Positions 6,293 through 12,635 of a stretch of 14,298 nucleotides of DNA are shown in pieces. The position numbers and the translations under genes are program-made. Below the pieces are notes generated by a model. The model had not been told where the DNA came from. It did not search any database and worked only from the letters and a program-made list of their open reading frames with translations. Location: contig JASHYD010000588.1 in assembly GCA_030043175.1 (NCBI GenBank), positions 1 through 14,298 on the forward strand, written 5' to 3'. Source of the stretch: Xanthobacteraceae bacterium. GTDB lineage: Bacteria; Pseudomonadota; Alphaproteobacteria; Rhizobiales; Xanthobacteraceae. Numbering within the stretch: position 1 is the stretch's first letter; each line of letters begins with the position of its first letter.

Positions 6293-7349
6293 ATGACCAC
6301 GCAACCCCGCATCTCTCGCCGGCACCTGTTGGGCCTTTCGGCTGCTGCTGCCGGCGGCGCTGCTGCCGGCGAACTTGGCGCAGCGCCGGCACAGGAACGT
6401 CTTGCATTTCCGGCCGAAGTGGTGCTCACACCGCGCATCGACCGTTTTGCCCCGGCGCTCGACAACATCATCTCCGTCTCCGAGCCGATCCGCGAGATCG
6501 CGGGCGGCTTTGGTGGCCCGCTTGGCCCTACGGAAGGGCCGCTATGGTGGAAGGAAGGCGGCTACCTCCTTGTTCAGCGACATCAATGCCAGCAAGCGGA
6601 TGAAATATATGCCCGGCCAAGGCGTGACGGTGTTCCAGGAGAATACCCATCAGGCCAACGGCCTAGGCCTGACCCGCGACCTGCAAGGCCGCCTGCTGGC
6701 CTGCGAGCACGAGACGCGCCGCGTCACCCGCCAGGAGCATGACGGCTCGATCACGGTGATCGCCAACAGCTTCCAGGGCCGCCGCCTCAATCGGCCGAAC
6801 GATGTCATCGTCAAGTCCGACGGCTCGATTTATTTCACCGATCCGTGGTCGAGCCCGCTCGTTCCCGAGCAATGGGATCTCCCGTTTTCCGGCGTCTATC
6901 GCCTCACACCCGATCTCGGCGCCATCACGCTTCTCCTCGACGATATGATCTTCCCCAACGGGCTCGCCTTCTCGCCCGATGAAAGGGTGATCTATATCGA
7001 CGATTTTCGGCGCGGCCATATCCGCGCCTTCGATCTGCTTCAAAACGGCACGCTCGCCAAGCAGACCGACCGGGTATTTGCGGACCTCACCGGTGCCGAG
7101 CCCGGCGCCCCTGATGGCCTAAAGGTCGACACGGTCGGAAACGTGTATTGCGGTGGCGCGGGCGGAATCTATATTCTTGACCCACAGGGCAAAAAGCTCG
7201 GTCGCATCGTCCATGGCCAGCCGGCAACCACCAACATCGGCTTTGGCGGCGACGATTTGAAAACGTTGTTTTTTACCAGCCCGACCCATTTGGGCTCGGT
7301 CAACGTCAAGATCGCCGGCGTCCCGGCGCCACCCCCGAAAAGGACCTGA
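6293..7349 (+). pseudogene. SMP-30/gluconolactonase-like beta-propeller, copy 3, frameshifted
   Basis: This third paralogue starts at an ATG 6 bases after GGAGG and reads a Tat leader (SRRHLL at residues 8-13), a slightly longer linker and the first metal ligand, E81 in TEGPLWW. It loses frame after residue 93. Where copy 2 has CTG-TTT-AGC after GGC-TAT-CTG, copy 3 has one extra T at about 6570. Translation in the first frame stops at 6742, giving 149 residues. Dropping the extra base restores about 351 residues with the remaining ligands (NRPNDVIV, FPNGLAFS, APDGLKVD) and the family C-terminus, ending at 7349. A second oddity is a 6-base duplication (GGCCTAGGCCTG, 6660-6671), making GLGL where copies 1 and 2 have GL. 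The context is not a recognisable slippery site, so this is a recent pseudogene or a sequencing error. The 3' end abuts the DUF6152 gene by 12 bases. Confidence 0.85.
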
Positions 7350-7361
7350 AGGGGAAGACGC

Positions 7362-7748
7362 ATGAAATCGCAATTTGCAGCCTTGGTGGCGGGTGCAGCC
7401 ATGCTGGCAGCGGGCGCGCCGGCGTCGGCGCATCATTCGTTTGCCATGTTCGACAACCTTCACCCGAAGGAAATCTCAGGCACCGTGAAGGAGTTCAGGT
7501 TCGTAAGCCCCCACACGATCCTGATCGTCACCGTCACAGGCGAGGACGGCGCCGAGAAGGATTGGATTCTCGAGGGCGGCGCGCCGGGCCTGCAGGTACG
7601 CGAGGGAATGACCTCCAGGAGCCTCAAACCCGGCGACGAGATCACGGTAACCATCAATCCGCTGCACAGCGGCGCGGAAGGCGGCTCGTTTGCGCCGGCG
7701 CAGGTCAGATTCAAGGACGGCCGCCCGGTGGTGGAGCCTAAACAATAG
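7362..7748 (+). CDS. DUF6152-family exported protein
   Basis: This 128-residue protein has a Sec leader (residues 1-23, ending GAPASA) and a mature part opening HHSFAMFD, followed by ISGTVKEFRFVSPHTIL, GDGAEKDWILEGGAPG and DEITVTINPL. That pattern is the DUF6152 family, small beta-rich periplasmic proteins of unknown function that are usually found in proteobacterial catabolic or exported-enzyme clusters. GGGGAAG lies 4-5 bases before the ATG, and the start is only 12 bases after the stop of lactonase copy 3, so the two are likely cotranscribed and translationally coupled. If the leader is cut after A23, the mature protein begins with two histidines, a possible metal-binding N-terminus (inference). 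The next gene downstream is another exported protein, 176 bases away. Confidence 0.88.
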   Translation: MKSQFAALVAGAAMLAAGAPASAHHSFAMFDNLHPKEISGTVKEFRFVSPHTILIVTVTGEDGAEKDWILEGGAPGLQVREGMTSRSLKPGDEITVTINPLHSGAEGGSFAPAQVRFKDGRPVVEPKQ

Positions 7749-7924
7749 GGCTGCGGGGCCGTCGTCGCGATGAAATCGGCCGGCCCTCCTGCCGGTCGAG
7801 TATGGAGGGGCTTGCGATTGGCGGCGCTCGCGGCGACCACAAGGTCCCCCTGCAGCGGCCAATGTCGGAGGATGCCGCTCGTGCGCGCTCCTCCAAACCT
7901 GACTTCGCCATGGGGAGGAGAAGC

Positions 7925-8761
7925 ATGTTGTTGCGAAGCGTGATGGGTTCGGTGGCGCTGGTTGTCGCCGTGGTCGCTGGGCCAGCGGCCGCTCAACAGC
8001 CGTTCGAGGAAAACAAATATCCCCCGATGGCCGGCCAGTGGCAGAGAGTAGGCCCGCTCGGCGTCTTCGACTCCACCAAGCCTCCTGCACGTGGCCAGCA
8101 AGCGCCGCTCACGCCGGAGTATCAGGCAAGATTCGAGGCCAATCTCGCCGAGGTGGCCAAGGGCGGCTCCGGCGACGACCCGGTCCACACCTGCATTCCG
8201 GAAGGCATGCCGCGGGCCATGAACCTGGTGCTGCCGATGGAGATCGTCATCACTCGCAACACCACCTACATCATCATGGAATATCTCAGCATGCTGCGCC
8301 GCATCTATACGGACGGGCGCTCATTCCCGACCGATGAAGATCCGTCGTGGATGGGATATTCGATCGGCAAATGGATCGACGAAGATGGCGATGGCCGCTT
8401 CGACGTGCTTGAGGTTGAGACCCGCAACCTGAAGAATCCCCGCACCTTCGATCCGAGCGGCCTGCCCGTGCATGACGACGCGGAGACCGTCGTCAACGAA
8501 CGGTTCTATCTCGACAAGGCGAAGCCAGACATCCTCTACGACCAGATTACCGTAACCGATCACGCTCTCACCAGGCCATGGAGCGTCCTTAAGACCATGC
8601 GCCGCGAGAAAAAGCCGATCTGGGTGGAATCGATCTGCGCCGAGGGCAATGTCCATGTCAGCATCGGCGGCGAGCAATACATGGTGGGCAGCGACGGCCT
8701 GCTGATGCCCTTCAGGCAAGGACAGCCGCCCCCCGATTTGCGGCATTTCAACAAGAAGTAA
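7925..8761 (+). CDS. exported protein of unknown function with an EF-hand-type loop
   Basis: This 278-residue protein has a Sec leader (residues 1-24, cut after PAAAQ). It belongs to a widespread but uncharacterised exported family recognisable by GVFDSTKPP, a central RRIYTDGR, then GYSIGKW and a late TRPW segment; no function is established. Inside it residues 152-163 read DEDGDGRFDVLE, which fits the 12-residue EF-hand calcium loop at positions 1, 3, 5, 6, 9 and 12. From memory, other members have a short WEGDTLVV-type segment there, so the loop looks like an insertion in this branch. C90 and C238 could form a disulfide. The start at 7925 is chosen over the in-frame ATG at 7802: AGGAG lies 4 bases upstream and the leader begins there, whereas the extra 41 residues are hydrophilic and leader-less. 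It is probably in the same transcript as the DUF6152 gene. Confidence 0.85.
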   Translation: MLLRSVMGSVALVVAVVAGPAAAQQPFEENKYPPMAGQWQRVGPLGVFDSTKPPARGQQAPLTPEYQARFEANLAEVAKGGSGDDPVHTCIPEGMPRAMNLVLPMEIVITRNTTYIIMEYLSMLRRIYTDGRSFPTDEDPSWMGYSIGKWIDEDGDGRFDVLEVETRNLKNPRTFDPSGLPVHDDAETVVNERFYLDKAKPDILYDQITVTDHALTRPWSVLKTMRREKKPIWVESICAEGNVHVSIGGEQYMVGSDGLLMPFRQGQPPPDLRHFNKK

Positions 8762-8866
8762 CGCGGCAATCGCGGCGCCACTGCTTTGACAGGCCGACCT
8801 CTGCACCATAAAGCTGAGTGACGAGGGTGCAAATGCCGAGCAATTAGCGCCTCCAATCGGGCGGCC

Positions 8867-8887
8867 GGCGCGCAAGAGCGCGCCTTT
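8867..8887 (+). terminator. candidate intrinsic terminator of the right-pointing block
   Basis: GGCGCGC (8867-8873) and GCGCGCC (8878-8884) form a perfect 7-bp all-GC stem around AAGA, followed by TTT. It lies 106 bases after the last right-pointing gene and 18 bases before the stop of the convergent serpin gene. The T-run is short, so efficiency is doubtful. Confidence 0.45.
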
Positions 8888-8904
8888 GCCAACCTGCGCC
8901 GGAC

Positions 8905-10287
8905 CTATCGCGGGTCGGCGACGCGTCCCTGAAACAAGATGGCGCCCGACGTATCGTCGATGAGGTAGAACAGGAACGGATGGTCGACCCGAAACGACAC
9001 CGGGGCAATCGGGCCCGCGATCACCGCTGACCGCGTGCCCACCGCCGTGGCGGCCGCCGCCTCGGTGCCCTCTTCTGCGACCTCGATGACGGCGCGATGC
9101 ACGATCTGGTCGATGTGAATGCGTCCTTCTGCGGCCGGTCGGGCCGTCATACCGGAAAAGTCCGCGTCGCTCGGGTCGAAGGCTTTTTGAATGCCCGCTT
9201 GCTGCAATGGCGCCCTCAGGTCCGCCCTGAACTCGGCCTTGAAACGCGGCAGCGCGAGTGCAACGGGCTTTTTCGCTTGCCCGTCACGCAAGGCCGCAAA
9301 CAGCTCGGCCAGTTCGTTCGCGCCGAGACGCCTCGCAACCGTGCCGACGCCCTCGATGTCGTCGGGCAGCACGATCACGAGGCCGAGCGCCGGGACTTGA
9401 TAGGTTAGACGCAGCGCCCGATAGCCGCCGCGCGAGACCAGCGAAAAGCTGCCGGTCTGGTTCATCAATGCCACATCGGCCTTCTGCGACCGCGTGAGAT
9501 TGAAGGCCTCGTTCTTGGTGAGAGCAGGCTCGAATACCGATGCCCAGCGGGCCTTGAAATAAACGGCATTGAGAAGGGTGGCGACAGAGGCAGGATCGAT
9601 CTGATCGAGCATGCGGTCGATCTTGCCCTCGGTCTTCTGCGCGACCCAGCCGTTGATATCCGCAAGGCTCGCGTTGTTGAACACGTCGGCGGCGTATTTG
9701 GTCTGCAGCGCCGCGACATAGTCCGCGGAAACGAGGTCGCCACCCTTGAATAGCATCAGGGCGTTGGCGACGAGAAGCCTTCCGGAAGCCGGCGCCGCCG
9801 CGGGCGCAACGCAGCGGTTGCCGAGGAGCCGCAACCCCCCCGGGCACTGGTTCATCAAGTCGCCGCCAGGACGCGCTTCGCAGTTGCCTGCATTGACGCT
9901 GGTGCGCGGCGGGCAGACCGGCGGCGACGCGCTCTGGTCATAGCTGCTGAGGATCGAGAGCATTTCGGCATTCGCCGCGTCAATTGCGTCCGCCGCCATG
10001 CGCATCGACATCGCGCGCGTCATTTCGGAAGCCGTATCGCCGCGCGCGCCCGATATCAGCATCGACATCGCGGTGCCGACCGAGTAGGGCGAGAACACGA
10101 TGTTGCCAGGCGATGTCGCCAACTGCGCGAACAGTTGCTGGCCGGTGGCATTGTAGGCACGCGCCAGCAGCGTCACCCGCGCTTCCGCCGCGATGTGCAG
10201 CTGCGCTGCGGCAGGTGCGGCCGTGATAGTTCCGGCAATGGCGATCACGGCGGCAAGGCCGCCGGCGTTGCGTCTGGTGATGGTCAT
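8905..10287 (-). CDS. exported serpin with a four-cysteine insertion
   Basis: This 460-residue protein is a serpin, a suicide inhibitor fold for serine or cysteine proteases. It has a Sec leader (residues 1-29, ending APAAAQ), the helix-B signature NIVFSPYSVGTAMSMLISGA, then INGWVAQKTEGKI, LLNAVYFKARW, and the C-terminal VDHPFLFYLIDDTSGAILFQGR. The hinge EEGTEAAAATAV (residues 405-416) has the small residues and P14 threonine typical of inhibitory serpins. The P1 residue lies near 419-424 (Arg-Ser or Ala-Val); the reactive loop appears about 3 residues longer than in alpha-1-antitrypsin, so P1 is uncertain. Residues 120-168, where helix D belongs, are replaced by a proline- and glycine-rich insert with C125, C136, C148 and C159. 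The start at 10287 is chosen for the leader and the AGGATCAGG ribosome region; a longer frame from 10440 adds 51 basic residues without a leader. Likely periplasmic or surface; target unknown. Confidence 0.93.
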   Translation of the reverse strand: MTITRRNAGGLAAVIAIAGTITAAPAAAQLHIAAEARVTLLARAYNATGQQLFAQLATSPGNIVFSPYSVGTAMSMLISGARGDTASEMTRAMSMRMAADAIDAANAEMLSILSSYDQSASPPVCPPRTSVNAGNCEARPGGDLMNQCPGGLRLLGNRCVAPAAAPASGRLLVANALMLFKGGDLVSADYVAALQTKYAADVFNNASLADINGWVAQKTEGKIDRMLDQIDPASVATLLNAVYFKARWASVFEPALTKNEAFNLTRSQKADVALMNQTGSFSLVSRGGYRALRLTYQVPALGLVIVLPDDIEGVGTVARRLGANELAELFAALRDGQAKKPVALALPRFKAEFRADLRAPLQQAGIQKAFDPSDADFSGMTARPAAEGRIHIDQIVHRAVIEVAEEGTEAAAATAVGTRSAVIAGPIAPVSFRVDHPFLFYLIDDTSGAILFQGRVADPR

Positions 10288-10302
10288 CCTGATCCTTTCC
10301 CG

Positions 10303-10357
10303 CCCCACACCCCGGGGAACGTGGGGGTCCCGCCCGCATCGAGGAAACAGCGGGCGG
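10303..10357. repeat. two GC-rich stem-loops in the serpin leader
   Basis: CCCCAC (10303-10308) pairs with GTGGGG (10321-10326), and CCGCCCGC (10330-10337) pairs perfectly with GCGGGCGG (10350-10357) around a 12-base loop. Both lie in the 187-base gap between the helicase stop and the serpin start, within 70 bases upstream of the serpin ATG on the minus strand. They may mark the end of the helicase transcript or structure in the serpin mRNA leader. Confidence 0.4.
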
Positions 10358-10439
10358 CACGCCTGAGCTCCGAGGTGGCAGCGGCGTTGGTTAGCATGCA
10401 GCGTAGCGCCGCCGGTCCACCGCGATCGCCGTACACGCA

Positions 10440-10445
10440 ACTATA
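10440..10445 (-). promoter_or_regulatory. possible -10 box for the serpin gene
   Basis: TATAGT on the minus strand lies in the gap between helicase and serpin, about 150 bases before the serpin start. The corresponding -35 region (around 10463-10470) is poor, so this is only a candidate. Confidence 0.2.
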
Positions 10446-10474
10446 GCGCGCCAGCATCGCGGACAGGAACAGGG

Positions 10475-11941
10475 TTAGATCAAAACCGCGCTGGCAATCG
10501 CTCCGCGCGCCTGCACCCACTTCATGAACGCGACCAGCACGGGCTCAGCGCGCACATCACCAGGCCGAAACGGGCGGGCGAAGGACAAGCCCGCGAGCGT
10601 GCGCACGCGCGACAATGCCACGTAGACTTGGCCGGGCGCGAAGGCGCCTGCGCCGAGATCAACGCGAACATCATCGAGCGTGAGCCCCTGCGCCTTGTGG
10701 ATCGTCACCGCCCAGGCGTGGATGAGAGGAATCTGCCGATAGGTGCCCACCACTTCGTTCTCGATGCGCCGCTGCGCGTCGTTCCAGCGCTGGCGCACCT
10801 TTTCCCACGTGACCGGCGCGACCAGAAGCTCCTGCGGACGGCGATCAAATTGCACGAAGGGGCCGTCCGGCTCTAGCCGCGTGACAGTGCCGAGCGAGCC
10901 GTTGACGAAGCGGCCCTGGGGATCGTTGCGTACCGCCATGACGCGCGCGCCGGCCGCCAGCTCGAGATATTCCGGCACCGGCAGGTTGGCAGCGCCGATG
11001 GCGAAATCGTGCTCGATCGCAGCGCGGAAACCGGATCGTCTGCTGCCGAGAGCCGCGAGGCCCTGATGGTTGTAGCGCTCGGCAGCGGCGCGCGTCGGCG
11101 TCAGCAGCAGTGGCTTGACGCCGTCGCGATGAGGGCCGACGCAGCGTGCATTGAGCCGCTCCAGCGCCTCTGCAATGCCCTCGCGCGAGCGAATGCGGCC
11201 GAGAATGTCGACGAAGTCCTGCTCGTCCTGGCGCCAGACCCGGTCGAGTGTCACGGTTTCGACCGGCAGCGACTGCAACGCGTGCGCGTTGAAGGCATAG
11301 GGCCCCGTATAGCCGAGACCTTCGAGTACCGGCCAGTCTTGTTCCTGCACCACCGGCGGCAGCTGCAGGAAATCTCCCACCATAACGATCTGGACGCCGC
11401 CAAACGGCCGCCCGTCGCCGCGCACTTGGCGCAGCCGTGCATCGATGGCGTCAATCACGTCGGCGCGCACCATGGAAATCTCGTCGATGACGAGGCGGTT
11501 GATGCGCCGATAAAGCGATCCGAACTTACCGGCCCTGGATAGATTTTTGGCGTCGAGAACCGTGTGTTCCAGGTGAAAGAACGAATGAATGGTCTGGGCG
11601 CGCACGTTGAGCGCCGCGATCCCGGTCGGCGCCACCGTCGCCTGCAACTCGCCGCCCGGCCGGCTCTTGACGTATTGCACGAGCCGCGTCTTGCCGGTGC
11701 CGGCGCGGCCGGCGACGAGGACCAGAGCGGCACGCGCGTCGATCGCCGCCAGCGCCCGGGCGACCTCGGGGGTCGCCTCATAGGTCTCGTCGCGCACGAA
11801 CGCCGATGGCGCCGATTCTGCCGGCCTATCGCCCTGCGCCGCGATGGCGCGGTCGAAATGGGTGGATCTTTTGGCGTGCTTGGCTACGCCATCCGGCTTG
11901 CTCGCCGGGATATGCGGCTGCCTGACAGAATGCTGCTTCAT
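10475..11941 (-). CDS. PIF1/RecD2-like superfamily 1B DNA helicase
   Basis: This 488-residue ATPase has the ordered motifs of SF1B helicases of the PIF1/RecD2 type, which unwind DNA 5'-to-3' using ATP. Walker A GRAGTGKT is at residues 78-85 (K84), motif Ia follows in APTGIAAL, Walker B is LVIDEISMV (D153, E154), motif III is GDFLQLPPV (189-197), and R237 (VWRQ) is in motif IV. The C-terminal UvrD_C_2-type block has AVTIHKAQGLTLDD (411-424) and YVALSRVR (440-447). HSFFHL after the Walker A region is typical of PIF1. The first 50 residues are basic, poorly conserved and probably disordered. The ATG at 11941 has only a weak AGG before it; no better in-frame start precedes the core. It is an ordinary chromosomal-type helicase with no plasmid or transposon neighbours in view. 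Role inferred: replication or repair, for example of G-rich structures. Confidence 0.93.
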   Translation of the reverse strand: MKQHSVRQPHIPASKPDGVAKHAKRSTHFDRAIAAQGDRPAESAPSAFVRDETYEATPEVARALAAIDARAALVLVAGRAGTGKTRLVQYVKSRPGGELQATVAPTGIAALNVRAQTIHSFFHLEHTVLDAKNLSRAGKFGSLYRRINRLVIDEISMVRADVIDAIDARLRQVRGDGRPFGGVQIVMVGDFLQLPPVVQEQDWPVLEGLGYTGPYAFNAHALQSLPVETVTLDRVWRQDEQDFVDILGRIRSREGIAEALERLNARCVGPHRDGVKPLLLTPTRAAAERYNHQGLAALGSRRSGFRAAIEHDFAIGAANLPVPEYLELAAGARVMAVRNDPQGRFVNGSLGTVTRLEPDGPFVQFDRRPQELLVAPVTWEKVRQRWNDAQRRIENEVVGTYRQIPLIHAWAVTIHKAQGLTLDDVRVDLGAGAFAPGQVYVALSRVRTLAGLSFARPFRPGDVRAEPVLVAFMKWVQARGAIASAVLI

Positions 11942-12203
11942 AAGCCTGCGATGCCCTGCGACCGGGCCCCATGCCTTTAATGAAAGCGCTTAGCCCGTGC
12001 CGGCGCCCAATCCCGGCGACACTCGCAATTGCGTGAGCCCGTTTCAACCGATTCCAGGGACCCTGGGGAAAACATCGGATCGGCTAATGATGACGCTAAA
12101 GGGGGAGGGCTCAGCCAGCCGCGGCGGGCCGTCAGCAGCCCGCCCGGGGGCGCAGCTGATCCGCCAAAGTGGATAACCCGATCGATGCGCGAGCTTGCGT
12201 GCC
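11942..12203. other. intergenic region with two short palindromes upstream of the helicase
   Basis: No gene is visible in these 262 bases. CGCAATTGCG (12024-12033) is a perfect 10-bp palindrome, and CCAGGG-A-CCCTGG (12054-12066) is a perfect 6-bp inverted repeat around one base. Both lie 80-125 bases upstream of the helicase start and could be operators or parts of structured RNA. A GC-rich run with GGGC/GCCC pairs follows near 12135-12160, just past the DUF1330 stop on the minus strand, and might weakly terminate that gene. No promoter consensus is convincing. Confidence 0.35.
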
Positions 12204-12584
12204 CTACTCGGGCAGCCCCTCGACGATGTATTGGCGCGACTTCGCCTCGCGGTGGCGCACCGCGGCGATCTTCACGTACTCGGGCGAGCGGCGCCATGCC
12301 TCGGCCTGCTCGAAACTGTCGAACACGCTGATCACGATTCGCGGCTTGGGCGGCTCGCCCTCAATGCCGAGGACGCGGCCGCCGCGCACCACATAACGTC
12401 CGCCGAACGGTTCTATGGTGGCCTGAGCATGAGCCGCATAGTCGCGCCCGAATGCCGCCATGTCGCCGGTGAGATCGACCTCGGTCGCGACATAGGCCTT
12501 GGGCGTCTCCGGTGTTCTTCGCCCGGTGACGGCGGCGGCACCCAAAATTGCCGCTAATGCGGCAACGTAGTAGGTCTCGATCAT
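12204..12584 (-). CDS. DUF1330 domain protein with N-terminal hydrophobic segment
   Basis: This 126-residue protein carries a DUF1330 domain, a small ferredoxin-like alpha+beta fold related to the dimeric alpha/beta-barrel (EthD/NIPSNAP) proteins, of unknown function. The signature strands are present: KAYVATEVDLTG near residue 29, FGGRYVVRGG (60-69), RIVISVFDSFEQAEAWRRS (82-100) with SPEYVKI, and RQYIVEG at the end. Most family members lack a leader; here residues 4-19 are hydrophobic (YYVAALAAILGAAAV), so the protein may be anchored or exported. GGAGG (12589-12593) stands 4 bases before the ATG. It is divergent from the multicopper-oxidase-fold gene, with only 51 bases between the starts. 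Confidence 0.87.
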   Translation of the reverse strand: MIETYYVAALAAILGAAAVTGRRTPETPKAYVATEVDLTGDMAAFGRDYAAHAQATIEPFGGRYVVRGGRVLGIEGEPPKPRIVISVFDSFEQAEAWRRSPEYVKIAAVRHREAKSRQYIVEGLPE

Positions 12585-12635
12585 GTCGCCTCCGTCCAGC
12601 TTGGGTTTGCGTACCTGTTACCATAGTCTATCGCC
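12585..12635. promoter_or_regulatory. short divergent promoter region
   Basis: Only 51 bases separate the divergent starts of the DUF1330 gene (minus) and the multicopper-oxidase-fold gene (plus). The minus-strand ribosome site is clear. The plus-strand gene has none, so its mRNA may be leaderless or nearly so. TTGGGT (12601-12606) and CATAGT (12622-12627) are a poor -35/-10 pair, 15 bases apart. Promoters for both genes must be here or overlap the coding ends. Confidence 0.35.

Noticed and set aside
7802..7924. Upstream start extending the unknown exported protein by 41 residues
   Set aside because: The extension is hydrophilic and hides the leader; the ATG at 7925 has AGGAG next to it.
10288..10440. 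Upstream start extending the serpin by 51 residues
   Set aside because: The extension is arginine-rich low-quality sequence over two hairpins, and the Sec leader begins exactly at the ATG at 10287.
11009..11542. 177-residue plus-strand frame inside the helicase
   Set aside because: It is antisense to the Walker B and motif III region, which is strongly conserved on the minus strand.
10475..11941. Helicase as part of a phage-defence or mobile system
   Set aside because: It has only standard PIF1/RecD2 motifs, no nuclease or effector fusion, and no transposase, integrase or defence-type neighbours in view.
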